Below are positions 35,361 to 43,599 of a stretch of 64,000 nt of DNA, piece after piece. The stretch's first letter is position 1. Every line of letters begins with the position of its first letter. Source of the DNA: RHKX01 sp963839535. Its GTDB lineage: Bacteria; Actinomycetota; Thermoleophilia; Solirubrobacterales; 70-9. The notes under the pieces are model-generated. The model was given only the letters and a program-made list of their open reading frames with translations. It was not told the DNA's origin and did not search any database. The stretch is taken from the NCBI GenBank assembly GCA_963839535.1, contig CAWIVF010000004.1:1-64000 (forward strand), written 5' to 3'. The position numbers and the translations under genes are program-made.

Positions 35361-36449
35361 TCACGCCTGCTGCGGGTCCGGCCCGGTCTCGGCGCCCTCA
35401 GCGGCCGCCCGGATCGCTCCCCGCCCGACCCCGGAGCGCTCGATCAGCGCCTCGGTGCGCTCAACCGCCCGCTCGCTGACGGCCCGCGCCGCCAGGCGGA
35501 TCTGGTTCGCGATCCCCTCGGCGCCGGCGGAGCCGTGGCCGACCACGGCGACGCCCCGCAGCCCGAGCAGGATCGCGCCCCCGGTCGAGTCGGGGTCGAG
35601 GCTCTCGCGCAGCCTGCCGAGCGCCGGGCGCAGCAGGAGGCCGCCGGCGCCGGCGCGAGGGCCCGACTTCGCCGCATCGCGGACCGCCCCGGCGACGGCC
35701 TTCGCCGTGCCCTCGATCGTCTTCAGCACGACGTTGCCGGTGAAGCCGTCGGTGACGACGACGTCGGCGGCGGGATCGAGCAGGTCGCGCCCCTCGACGT
35801 TGCCGCTGAACCGGATGCCCTCCGCGCCCACCAGGGCCTCGTGCGCCTCGAGCACCAGCGCGCTGCCCTTCTTCGCCTCCTCGCCCACGGACAGCAGGGC
35901 CACCCGCGGGGAGTCGAAGCCGAGCACCGCCTCGGCGAAGGCGGAGCCGAGGTGGGCGAACTGGACGAGGTGGGAAGGACGCGCGTCGGCGTTGGCCCCC
36001 ACGTCCAGCAGCAGCACGGGATGCTCCCGGCCGGGCGCCGGCAGCTGGACGGCCAGCGCGGGGCGCTGCACGCCGCGGAGCCGCTTCAGGGCGAAGAGCG
36101 AGGCGGTCATCGTCGCGCCGGTCGAGCCGGGGCTCGCAAGCGCGTCTGAGCTCCCGGCGGCGACGTCGGCGGCGGCGCGGACGATCGACGCCTGGGGCCG
36201 CGAGCGGACCGCCCGGACCGGCTCCTCGTCGTTGCCGATCCGCTCGTCCGTCTCGATCAGCTCGACGCCGGAGACGCCGCTGAGGTCACCCAGTTCGCCG
36301 CCGCGACCGAAGACGCGGACCGCGATCCCCTCCCGGGCCGCCGCGGTGACCCCCTCGACGACGACAGCGGGACCCGCTTCGGCGCCGAGGGCGTCGAAGG
36401 CGACCGTGACCGGATTCGCAGCGGGGGCGCCCGGCGGGGGCGCGGGCAC
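35361..36449 (-). CDS. plsX: phosphate acyltransferase PlsX
   Basis: The 362 residues match PlsX: LDVGANADARPSHLVQFA, RVALLSVGEEAKKGS, FSGNVEGRDLL and VVTDGFTGNVVLKTIEG. It makes acyl-phosphate from acyl-ACP for glycerol-3-phosphate acylation. The N-terminal family motif is unusual: VAFDALGAEAGP in place of VAVDAMGGDHAP. GTG 36449 overlaps the rpmF stop by one base (TAGTG), so expression is coupled to rpmF. An N-terminal Pro/Ala stretch of about 12 residues precedes the fold. Confidence 0.9.
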   Translation of the reverse strand: MPAPPPGAPAANPVTVAFDALGAEAGPAVVVEGVTAAAREGIAVRVFGRGGELGDLSGVSGVELIETDERIGNDEEPVRAVRSRPQASIVRAAADVAAGSSDALASPGSTGATMTASLFALKRLRGVQRPALAVQLPAPGREHPVLLLDVGANADARPSHLVQFAHLGSAFAEAVLGFDSPRVALLSVGEEAKKGSALVLEAHEALVGAEGIRFSGNVEGRDLLDPAADVVVTDGFTGNVVLKTIEGTAKAVAGAVRDAAKSGPRAGAGGLLLRPALGRLRESLDPDSTGGAILLGLRGVAVVGHGSAGAEGIANQIRLAARAVSERAVERTEALIERSGVGRGAIRAAAEGAETGPDPQQA

Positions 36450-36664
36450 TAACCGGCCTCGGGGCGCCCGGGCGTCTCGAGCGAGGGCTCGTCGAGGGCA
36501 ACGACCTGGCGGCCGTTGTAGGTGCCGCAGGACGGGCAGACCCGATGCGAGAGCGTCGGGCTGTGGCACGTCGGGCAATCGGTCAGGCGCGGGCCCGCGA
36601 TCGAGTCGTGGGTCCGGCGGCGATCGCGGCGCGCGCTCGACTGTCTTTTCTTCGGGACTGCCAT
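36449..36664 (-). CDS. rpmF: 50S ribosomal protein L32
   Basis: 71 residues: MAVPKKRQSSARRDRRRTHD start and a zinc ribbon CPTC...CPSC, the zinc-dependent form of L32. It has a C-terminal extension after CGTYNGRQVV. A TAGGAT hexamer lies ten bases upstream of the ATG. Order yceD-rpmF-plsX is standard. Confidence 0.95.
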   Translation of the reverse strand: MAVPKKRQSSARRDRRRTHDSIAGPRLTDCPTCHSPTLSHRVCPSCGTYNGRQVVALDEPSLETPGRPEAG

Positions 36665-36674
36665 CGGGCGCGGA

Positions 36675-36680
36675 ATCCTA
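36675..36680 (-). promoter_or_regulatory. putative -10 (TAGGAT) of rpmF-plsX-acpP
   Basis: TAGGAT on the minus strand ends 10 nt upstream of the rpmF ATG. It would give an almost leaderless transcript. No matching -35 at 16-18 nt was found. Confidence 0.35.
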
Positions 36681-36710
36681 GCGGGGTGGCGAGGCGCACC
36701 GATTCCGGCT

Positions 36711-36734
36711 CATTTGTCGACACCGTGTCAAATG
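36711..36734. promoter_or_regulatory. imperfect dyad containing a minus-strand TTGACA
   Basis: CATTTGTCGACACCGTGTCAAATG reads as two arms, CATTT...GACAC and GTGTC...AAATG, around one C, with an unpaired GTC in the left arm. On the minus strand it includes a perfect TTGACA hexamer (36726-36731). It may be an operator or the -35 region for rpmF, about 47 bp upstream of the start. Confidence 0.4.
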
Positions 36735-36770
36735 AGGTCGCCGTCTTGATAGGTTCGGCACGGATGGCTC

Positions 36771-36842
36771 AGGCGCTTCCCCCGAGGCGCCTGGCATTCC
36801 TCTGCTGGCCCGGACCCGATTTCCCCCGAGAGGGTCCGGGCC
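36771..36842 (+). ncRNA. twin hairpins with identical C-rich loops (6C-RNA-like candidate)
   Basis: Two adjacent hairpins: stem AGGCGC/GCGCCT (36771-36792) and an 11-bp stem GGCCCGGACCC/GGGTCCGGGCC (36807-36842). Both present the same 10-nt loop sequence TTCCCCCGAG on the plus strand. The second is followed by GGCCCTACCTTTCT, a weak terminator-like tail. Paired hairpins with C-run loops are the known pattern of the actinobacterial 6C RNA, though the run here is five C. TAGGTT at 36750-36755 could be a -10. On the other strand the element would be a leader of rpmF. Strand and identity are inferred. Confidence 0.45.
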
Positions 36843-36867
36843 GGCCCTACCTTTCTCGGCTCCCCGC

Positions 36868-37390
36868 CTACTCGAGCAGCTCGCCGAGCTTCGCGAATCG
36901 GGGATCCCGCGGGCCGCTCGTGGCGATGCTCCTCCGGGTCGACGTCGTTGAGCGAGATCCCGCAGACCTCGCAGAGCCCCGCGCAGTCCGGCCGGCACAG
37001 CAGCCGTTCGGGCAGAGCGAGCCGCAGCGCATCGCGGGCCCAGGCGCTCACGTCGAGCTCGCCGTCGCTCACGTAGGGGCTGCGCAGCTCGGAGTCCTCG
37101 GAGCCGCCCTGCTCGACCTCCCGCGCGTCGAGCGCGACGCTCAGCCGGGCCGGCTCGAGACAGCGGGCGCACGTGCCCTCGACCGGGACCTCGGCCCGGA
37201 GCCGCATCGCGAAGCCGGAGGTCGTCCGCGAGATGTCGAGCCGCGCGTCGAGCGCGGGCCGGCCGAGCGCCAGAGCCTCCCCGCCGACGACCGGCGGCTG
37301 GAGCCGCAGGACCAGGTCAAGCCGCGCCGCCTCCCCGCTGCGCAGGGTCAGCGACCCGAGGTCGACCGTGACCGCCGATTCGCCTCCCAT
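36868..37390 (-). CDS. YceD/DUF177 family protein (one frame break)
   Basis: About 173 residues after removing one G near 36912, which restores the typical ending DPRFAKLGELLE and stop. Conserved features: VPVEGTCARCLEP with paired Cys, CRPDCAGLCEVCGISLN with four Cys (likely zinc), and DPEEHRHERP. In plants and E. coli the family is linked to 23S rRNA accumulation. It precedes rpmF as in most bacteria. ATG 37390 was chosen; longer upstream reading would enter the divergent methyltransferase gene. Confidence 0.88.
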
Positions 37391-37406
37391 AGGCTCCGAG
37401 GTTAGC

Positions 37407-37904
37407 GTGAGCGCGCAGTTCCACTTGGACCCCGGGACGTACCTGGAGAAGATCCGCGGCGAGGTCCCGCGCTTCGACGAGCTGCAGGCCGCCGCCATCG
37501 CCGCGGTGCCCTTCCCGCCCGCACGGGTGCTCGATCTCGGGATCGGGACCGGGGAGACCTCCCGCCGCCTCCTCGAGGCATACCCCGACGCTCAGATCAC
37601 CGGCCTCGACTCCAGCCCGGAGATGGTCTTTCGCGCTCGCGAGCTCGGGATCGAGGTGCGGCTGGCCCGGATGGAGGACCCGCTCCCCGACGGCCCCTGG
37701 GACCTCGTGATCGCGGTGCTCAGCATCCAGGGGCTGGACGCGGAGGGCAGGCAGGATCTGCTGCGGCGGGTGCGCGAGCAGTCGCGGGCGCTCGTGATCG
37801 GCGACGTCGTCCCTGCGAACGACATCGAGGACCTGCTCGCCTGGTCGGGCGGCGAGCTGGCGTGGCAGGCGGACGACCTAGCGGTCGTCGTCGCCCAGTA
37901 CTAG
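37407..37904 (+). CDS. class I SAM-dependent methyltransferase
   Basis: 165 residues: HLDPGTYLEKIRGEVPRFDEL, then SAM motif I VLDLGIGTGETSRRLLEAYP, acidic loop GLDSSPEM and a post-motif WDLVIAVLSIQGLD. The product is small for the family and lacks a clear substrate domain. GTG 37407 was chosen since earlier codons are antisense to yceD. TAGGCT lies 11 bases upstream. Substrate unknown. Confidence 0.75.
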   Translation: MSAQFHLDPGTYLEKIRGEVPRFDELQAAAIAAVPFPPARVLDLGIGTGETSRRLLEAYPDAQITGLDSSPEMVFRARELGIEVRLARMEDPLPDGPWDLVIAVLSIQGLDAEGRQDLLRRVREQSRALVIGDVVPANDIEDLLAWSGGELAWQADDLAVVVAQY

Positions 37905-37925
37905 GACTTAACTCCTGACGGCCCG

Positions 37926-38399
37926 TCAGCCGACTTCGGCCGGCTCGATTTCCTCGTCACGACCGGCGAGGCGGTCGCGGCCGCGCTGCACGGCGGCGAG
38001 GAACTTCTGGAGGTTGACCTCCAGCGTGGAAAGAATCTCGTCGGCGTAATCCTCGGCTCCGAGGCGGATCTGGCGCTCGGTGTCGCGGGCGTCCTCGAGG
38101 ATCTCCTCGGCACCGCGCTCGGCCTGCTTGTAGACCTCCTCCTCGGAGATCAGGCGTGCCTGCTGGTCACGGGCTTCCTTGACGACTCGCTCGGCCTCGC
38201 GCTTGGCCTCGGCGAGCATCTCCTGACGCTCCTTGACGATCCAGCGCGCCTGCTTGATCTCCTCGGGGATCGTCGCCCGCATCTGATCGAGCAGGTCGTA
38301 GATCTCCTCGCGATCGACCCGCACCTGGTCGGTCAGTGGGACCGGCCTGGCGTTGTGGATCAGGTCGTCGAGCTTGTCAATTAGTACTAGGACGTCCAT
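37926..38399 (-). CDS. SepIVA/DivIVA-like coiled-coil protein
   Basis: 157 residues, mostly charged coiled coil (about 45-120), beginning LVLIDKLDDLIHNARPVPLT and VDREEIYDLLDQMRATIPEE, and ending VNLQKFLAAVQRGRDRL. This start, length of coil and ending match mycobacterial SepIVA (Rv2927c), a septum factor needed for division, which also lies near yceD and rnc. The protein here is shorter. It would act at the cell division site or pole on the membrane face. A CCTAAGCTTAGG palindrome sits just upstream. Confidence 0.7.
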   Translation of the reverse strand: MDVLVLIDKLDDLIHNARPVPLTDQVRVDREEIYDLLDQMRATIPEEIKQARWIVKERQEMLAEAKREAERVVKEARDQQARLISEEEVYKQAERGAEEILEDARDTERQIRLGAEDYADEILSTLEVNLQKFLAAVQRGRDRLAGRDEEIEPAEVG

Positions 38400-38406
38400 C
38401 TTGCCG

Positions 38407-38418
38407 CCTAAGCTTAGG
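38407..38418. repeat. 12-bp perfect palindrome upstream of the sepIVA-like gene
   Basis: CCTAAGCTTAGG ends 8 bp before the ATG on the minus strand, inside the 109-bp gap to coaD. It could be an operator; its AT-rich core stands out in the local sequence. Confidence 0.35.
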
Positions 38419-38508
38419 GATAGGGGAGGAAATCCCTCGTCTCGCCCGGTTTTTCGTCAACGGGCTGCAAGCTCCTGCCCACTCCGCAGCCGGCCGAACC
38501 AGCGGCCT

Positions 38509-39006
38509 TCATCGCTCGATCCGCTCGCTGAGCGCCCGTGCGACCTCATCCGGCACGAGATCGCTGACGTTGCCGCCGAACGTCGCGAGCTCCTTGACGC
38601 CGGTCGACGAGAGGAAGCTGTACTCGGCCGAGGCCATCACGTAGGCGCTCTCGATGTCGGGATCGAGCTTGCGATTGAGCTGGTTCATCTCGAACTCGTA
38701 CTCGAAGTCGGAGATCGCGCGGAGGCCCTTGACGATCGTCGTCGCGCCGTTCTCCTTCGCGAACTCGACGAGCAGGGTGCTGAAGATCCTCACCTCGACG
38801 TTGCCGAGATCGACGGCGCGCTCGATGAAGCCCTGTCGCTCCTCGGCCGTGAAGAGCGTCTTCTGCTTGCGCAGCGGCTGATCGACGACGCCGACGATGA
38901 CGCGATCGAAGATCCGCGCGGTCCGCGTGATGATGTCGATGTGGCCGTTGGTGACCGGGTCGTAGCTCCCGGGGCAGACCGCCACCATCGGCGACTCCGC
39001 GCTCAT
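38509..39006 (-). CDS. coaD: phosphopantetheine adenylyltransferase
   Basis: 165 residues: CPGSYDPVTNGHIDIITRTA with the TNGH nucleotide motif, IVKGLRAISDFEYEFEMNQLN, and FLSSTGVKELA near the end. It adenylates phosphopantetheine in CoA synthesis. ATG 39006 overlaps the rsmD stop (ATGA). Confidence 0.95.
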   Translation of the reverse strand: MSAESPMVAVCPGSYDPVTNGHIDIITRTARIFDRVIVGVVDQPLRKQKTLFTAEERQGFIERAVDLGNVEVRIFSTLLVEFAKENGATTIVKGLRAISDFEYEFEMNQLNRKLDPDIESAYVMASAEYSFLSSTGVKELATFGGNVSDLVPDEVARALSERIER

Positions 39007-39530
39007 CGCTCCGGCGCTCCGTGGATGCGGATGGCGGTCGATCCGTAACGCCGCTCGTCGAGCAGGGGCAGCGACAGCTCGAGCCGGTCCTCGGCGGCGG
39101 TCTCGACGATCACGCGTCCTCCCCCGGAGAGGCGTGATGCGAGCAGGCTGTCGAGCTCGGGACCAAGACGGGGCGCGATGCTATAGGGCGGGTCGCAGAA
39201 GATCAGGTCGAACGCACCCCCTTGGGCGGTGAGGAACCGGGCGGCGTCGGAGCGGACCAGCTCGGCGCGCTCGGCGATCCCGAGGGCCTCGACGTTCGCG
39301 GCGGCGGGCCGGATGTCGGTGTCGACGAACGTCGCGGACGCGGCTCCGCGGGAAACGGCCTCGATCCCAAGGGCGCCGGTGCCGCAGTAGAGGTCCAGCA
39401 CGAGCGCCCCCTCGATGTCACCCAGGATCGAGAAGAGCGCCTCGCGGACCCGGTCGGCGGTCGGCCTGACCGCTCCGCTGCGGGGCGCGCTGAGCCTGCG
39501 GCCCCCGAGCTCTCCGGCGACGACGCGCAC
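39003..39530 (-). CDS. rsmD: 16S rRNA (guanine966-N2)-methyltransferase
   Basis: 175 residues: MRVVAGELGGRRL, VRPTADRVREALFSIL, SAM motif LVLDLYCGTGALGIEA, catalytic DPPYSIAPRL. It modifies 16S rRNA in 30S particles. GTG 39530 lies 5 nt after the recG stop. The pair rsmD-coaD is conserved across bacteria. Confidence 0.94.
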   Translation of the reverse strand: MRVVAGELGGRRLSAPRSGAVRPTADRVREALFSILGDIEGALVLDLYCGTGALGIEAVSRGAASATFVDTDIRPAAANVEALGIAERAELVRSDAARFLTAQGGAFDLIFCDPPYSIAPRLGPELDSLLASRLSGGGRVIVETAAEDRLELSLPLLDERRYGSTAIRIHGAPER

Positions 39531-39535
39531 CTCGC

Positions 39536-41762
39536 TCAGGCCGCGATCGGCTCGGCGCGCTCGTCACCGAAGCGCGCCCGCACCGCGTCGACGAGCGGGC
39601 CGAGCGCCGGGCTCTCGAGCGAGCCGTGCTCGTCGATCAGAGCCCAACAGGTCCTCGCGCGCCGCGACGAGGACCCCGACGTCCTCCGGCAGGCTGGCCA
39701 CCCGGAAGCGCGGCAGGCCGCTCTGGCGGGTGCCCAGCACCTCCCCCTCGCCGCGCAGGGCCAGATCGACCTCGGCGAGCTCGAAGCCGTCCCGCTCGCG
39801 GACGATCGCCTCGAGCCGCAGCCGGGCGCGCTCGGAGTCCGGATCGGCGAAGAGGATGCAGTGGGACTCGTGCTCGCCGCGGCCGATCCTCCCGCGGAGC
39901 TGATGCAGCTGGCTCAGCCCGTAGCGGTCGGCGTCCTCGATCAGCATCACGCTCGCGTTGGCGACGTCGATCCCGACCTCGATCACGCTGGTCGCGACAA
40001 GCACCTGGGCCTCGCCGGCGGCGAACCGGGCCATCGCCGCCGACTTGGCCGCCGAGGGCATCTGGCCGTGCAGGACCTCGACGGTGAAGTCGGCGAACTC
40101 GCCGCGCGCGAGCCGCTCCGCCTCGACCGTCGCCGCCTTCGCCTGGTCCTTCTCCGACTCGCTGACGAGTGGGCAGACGACGTAGGCCTGGCGTCCCTCC
40201 CGCAGCCGGTCGCGGATGAACCCGTAGGCGCCCTCGCGCTTGTCCTCGCCGACCTGCCAGGTCTTGATCGGGCGGCGACCGGCAGGCAGGCCGCGCAGCG
40301 TGGTCGTGTCGAGGTCGCCATAGGCGGTCATCGAGAGCGTGCGCGGGATCGGCGTCGCGGTCATGTGGAGGACGTGCGGCCCCTCCCCCGGCGGTCCCTT
40401 GGCGTCGAGCGCGCGGCGCTGCCCGACCCCGAAGCGGTGCTGCTCATCGACCACCGCGACGGCGAGGCGCGCGAACTCGACCGTCGGCTCGATCAGGGCG
40501 TGGGTCCCGACGATCAGCGGCAGCTCGCCCGTGGCGAGGACGCCGAGGGTGCGGCGGCGGCTCGCCGCGGGGGTCGACCCGGTCAGCAGCGCCGTGGGGA
40601 TCCCCGAGCCGGCGAGCAGCCGCTCGAGGGTCACGTAGTGCTGCTCGGCGAGCGTCTCGGTCGGCGCCATCAGCGCGGCCTGCGCCCCCGACTCCAGCGC
40701 TCGCAACATCGCGTAGAGCGCGACGACCGTCTTGCCCGAGCCGACCTCCCCCATCAGCAGGCGCTGCATCGGACGCGCGGCCCCGAGGTCTCCGTCGAGC
40801 TCCGCGCAGGCGTTCAGCTGGTCCTCGGTGAGCGTGAAGGGCAGGCTCTCGATCCAGCCGCGGACGAGCTCGCCGGGCGGATCGAGCGGCCGCGCGGCCA
40901 GCTCACTGCGGCGCTCGCCGCGCCTGATCAGCAGCGCGGCCTGATGCAGGAAGAGCTCCTCATAGGCGAGGCGACGCCGGGACTCCCCCACGTCGGCCGG
41001 CTGGCGCGGGAAGTGGATCGCGACCCGCGCGTCGGCGGCCCCCGCGAAGCGGTGCCGCTCGCGGATGGCGGCCGGCAGCGGCTCGAGGACGTCGGTGGCG
41101 AGCGCCAGCGCTCCCCACGTCCACTCGCGCAGGCGCTGGACCCGAAGGCCCTCCCCGCAGGGGTGGACGGGGACGATGCCGGTCGTGTGGAGTCCGCTCG
41201 GCGGGCCCGGGGCGTCGCGGATCGGGTCGCGCCCCCGCCCCGCGGCGTCGGCCTCGGCGTCGAGGAACTCGTGGGCCTCGACCCGGAAGGAGCGGCGGTC
41301 GAGGCGGCCGTTGAGCAGCAGCTTGGTTCCGGGCCTGAGCTTCTCGGCGAGCCACGCCTGGTTGAACCAGATCGCCGTGATCGACCCGGTGCCGTCCGCG
41401 ACCGTCGCCTCGACGATCCGCAGGCCCCGGCGCCGGGTCGGGCGCGAGCGGGCGGAGCGGACCTCGGCCACGATCGTGGCCTGCCCGCCGATCGGCAGCT
41501 CGGCGATCGCGATCGCGTCGGCGCGATCGGGGTAGCTGTGCGGGACGTTCTCGATCAGGTCGCCGAGCGTGTGCAGCCCGATCTTCGCGGCGGCCGCGGC
41601 CAGCTTCTCCCCGACCCCGCCGATCGACGTCAGCGGCTGCGCCAGGAGCCCGGGCCGGGGGACGCAGCGAAGCGGCGCCTCGAGCAGGTCCTCGCGGTCG
41701 AGCGCCTCGCCGGCGAAGGCCCGAGGGGTCTCCTCGGCGGCGATGTCGGCGAGCGCTGCCAT
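39536..41762 (-). CDS. recG: ATP-dependent DNA helicase RecG (one frame break)
   Basis: About 742 residues. One extra base near 39643 moves the last ~35 codons to another frame; corrected, it ends DERAEPIAA. Wedge/OB domain: SIGGVGEKLAAAAAKIGLH through VADGTGSITAIWFNQAWL. Helicase: LMGEVGSGKTVVALYAML (Walker A), PTETLAEQH, VVDEQHRFGVGQRRAL (DEQH box), LHMTATPIPRTLSMTAYG, QMPSAAKSAAMARFAAGE and HQLRGRIGRGEHES. RecG reverses stalled forks. It lies upstream of rsmD with a 5-nt gap. Confidence 0.95.
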
Positions 41763-41795
41763 CGCATCGAGGATAGGCGCGGAATCGGCCCTATC

Positions 41796-41801
41796 TAGGA
41801 T
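41796..41801 (+). promoter_or_regulatory. putative -10 (TAGGAT) of the RidA-DUF427 operon
   Basis: TAGGAT ends 7 nt before the GTG at 41809, typical of leaderless actinobacterial promoters. Confidence 0.4.
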
Positions 41802-41808
41802 CGGTGGC

Positions 41809-42285
41809 GTGGGCGAGATCAGCGCAAGCCTCGACCGGCTCGGCCTCGTGCTGCCCGAGCCGATGCGGGCCCCCGCCGGGGCCGTCTTCCGCTTCGACCT
41901 CGTTCGCGTCCACGAGGGGCTCGCATACGTGTCGGGCCACGGTCCGGTCGACGGCGATCGCACCCTCGTCACCGGCAAGGTCGGTGCCGAGGTGAGCGTC
42001 GGCGATGCCGCCGAGGCAGCGCGCTCCGTCGGGCTGGCGATGCTCGCCTCCCTCCAGGCCGAGTTGGGGGACCTGGACCGGGTCGACGGCTGGATTCGCG
42101 CCTTCGGGATGGTCAACTGCGCCCCGGGCTTCACCGGGATGCCCGCCGTCATCAACGGCTTCAGCGAGCTGATCGGGGATGTCTGGGGTGAGCGTGGCGG
42201 CCACGCCCGCTCGGCGATCGGCGTGGCGGAGCTGCCGTTCGACTGGCCGGTGGAGATCGAGGCGGTCGTCTCGGTCCGGGACTGA
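41809..42285 (+). CDS. RidA family protein
   Basis: 158 residues: FRFDLVRVHEGLAYVSGHGP, LVTGKVGAEVSVGDAAEAAR, VNCAPGFTGMPAVINGFSELI, ARSAIGVAELPFDWPVEIEA. The fold is that of reactive-imine deaminases, in the variant group with VSGHGP rather than the classic catalytic-Arg ending; the usual R...P pair is ARSAIGVAELP. Enzymatic activity is likely but substrate unknown. GTG 41809 follows a TAGGAT hexamer. The stop overlaps the DUF427 start (TGATG). Confidence 0.85.
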   Translation: MGEISASLDRLGLVLPEPMRAPAGAVFRFDLVRVHEGLAYVSGHGPVDGDRTLVTGKVGAEVSVGDAAEAARSVGLAMLASLQAELGDLDRVDGWIRAFGMVNCAPGFTGMPAVINGFSELIGDVWGERGGHARSAIGVAELPFDWPVEIEAVVSVRD

Positions 42286-42809
42286 TGAGGATTCCCGGCC
42301 GCCGACCCGAGCCCGAGCCCGCCGAGGGGATCGCGCCCAACGGGCGCCCCCGCGAGTCGGTCTGGGACTACCCGCGGCCGCCGATCGTCGAGCCCGAGGA
42401 CAGGCGGGTGCGGGTCGAGCTCGCCGGAGCCCTCATCGCCGACACCGACCGTGCCGTCCGGGTGCTCGAGACGGCCGGAGCGCCCGTCGTCTACCTCCCC
42501 CCGGAGACGATCGCGCCCGGCCTCCTCGAGCCCGTCCGCGGTTCGACCTTCTGCGAGTGGAAGGGCTCGGCGAGCTACTACGACGTCGTCGCCGGCGGGG
42601 AGCGTGCGCCGCGGGCGGCGTGGGCGTACCTGCGCCCATCCAAGCGGTTCGAGGCGATCGCCGGCTTCGTCTCCTTCTATCCCGCGCTGCTCGAGTGCCG
42701 GCTCGGCGACGAGCGGGTGATGCCTCAGCCGGGCCGCTTCTACGGCGGCTGGGTGACGGCCGAGATCACCGGGCCGATCAAGGGCGAGCCGGGATCGCTG
42801 CTGTGGTGA
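42285..42809 (+). CDS. DUF427 domain protein
   Basis: 174 residues. An N-terminal Pro-rich segment, then RVRVELAGALIADTDRAVRV, VYLPPETIAPGLLEP, TFCEWKGSASYYDVVAGGE, AWAYLRPSKRFEAIAGFVSFYP, the defining features of DUF427. Function unknown in the family. The one-base overlap with the RidA gene (TGATG) suggests a common role. Confidence 0.88.
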   Translation: MRIPGRRPEPEPAEGIAPNGRPRESVWDYPRPPIVEPEDRRVRVELAGALIADTDRAVRVLETAGAPVVYLPPETIAPGLLEPVRGSTFCEWKGSASYYDVVAGGERAPRAAWAYLRPSKRFEAIAGFVSFYPALLECRLGDERVMPQPGRFYGGWVTAEITGPIKGEPGSLLW

Positions 42810-42816
42810 GCGCGGG

Positions 42817-43599
42817 CTAGGTCCGCGCCGGGTGGCGGTAGCGGGCGAACGTCGACTCCACCCAGCGGTAGCCGCGGCGCTCGCGGAACGGCTCGCGGTA
42901 CGCCGCGTACGCCGGCGAGGGCTCGGGCAGCTGCGGGGCCTCGGGCGGGAACACGAGCGGCACGAACAGCGCGGCTGCGGCGAGATCGGCGACGGTGAAC
43001 GACGAGCCGACGAGGTGCTCCCCGTCGCCGGCCTCGAGCTCCCGCTCCAGGCGGTCCATCCCCGCCTCGACCTTCGCCAGGGCCTCATCGGCTCCCTCCT
43101 GGCTGCCGACCCGGTAGCGGGCTCGCGAGACGACCTTGGCGACCGCCCCCGCTGCCCGCTGCATCGAGGGGAGCCTGGTGAACGAGGCCGGGAGGATCGA
43201 GGCGGCGAACTCACCCATCTTCTCCGGGTCCTGGCGCAGGTAGTGAAAGGCGAGGTGGCGGGTGTAGGGGGCGAGCTCCTCGTCGAAGAAGTCCTCGAGC
43301 TCGAGCGCCCGGGCCCGCTCGGCCGCGTCGGCCGGATACAGCGGCGGGTCGGGGAAGCGCTCCTCGAGCGCCGCGATGATCGCGGTCGAGTCGCCGATCC
43401 GGCGGCCATCGAGCTCGAGCAGCGGAAAGGTGTGGTGGGCGCCGCGGGTGAGCGCCATCGCATGCGCCATGTGGGCACCCGGAGGGGTCGCCCGGAAATC
43501 GGCCTCGACGCCCTTCCAGTCGAGCGCCCAGCGCACCTTCTCGGAGTAGTGCGAGACCGTGATGTGCCACAGCACCGGCTTGGCGGGGGATCCGCTCAT
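42817..43599 (-). CDS. glutathione S-transferase family protein
   Basis: 260 residues. Thioredoxin-like N-terminal domain (LWHITVSHYSEKVRWALDW, GGAHHTFPLLELDG-type region and RIGDSTAIIAALEERFP, the glutathione-site Ser), and a helical C-terminal domain (LVGSSFTVADLAAAALFVPL). SHYSEKVR replaces the usual SPYCxKV, so the active residue is Ser or Tyr rather than Cys. High-GC Actinomycetota mostly lack glutathione and use mycothiol, so the thiol partner is uncertain. ATG 43599 overlaps the DAK2 gene stop (ATGA). Confidence 0.85.
   Translation of the reverse strand: MSGSPAKPVLWHITVSHYSEKVRWALDWKGVEADFRATPPGAHMAHAMALTRGAHHTFPLLELDGRRIGDSTAIIAALEERFPDPPLYPADAAERARALELEDFFDEELAPYTRHLAFHYLRQDPEKMGEFAASILPASFTRLPSMQRAAGAVAKVVSRARYRVGSQEGADEALAKVEAGMDRLERELEAGDGEHLVGSSFTVADLAAAALFVPLVFPPEAPQLPEPSPAYAAYREPFRERRGYRWVESTFARYRHPART

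Noticed and set aside
39222..41798. 858-codon plus-strand frame
   Set aside because: Antisense shadow of recG and rsmD, which have complete motifs.
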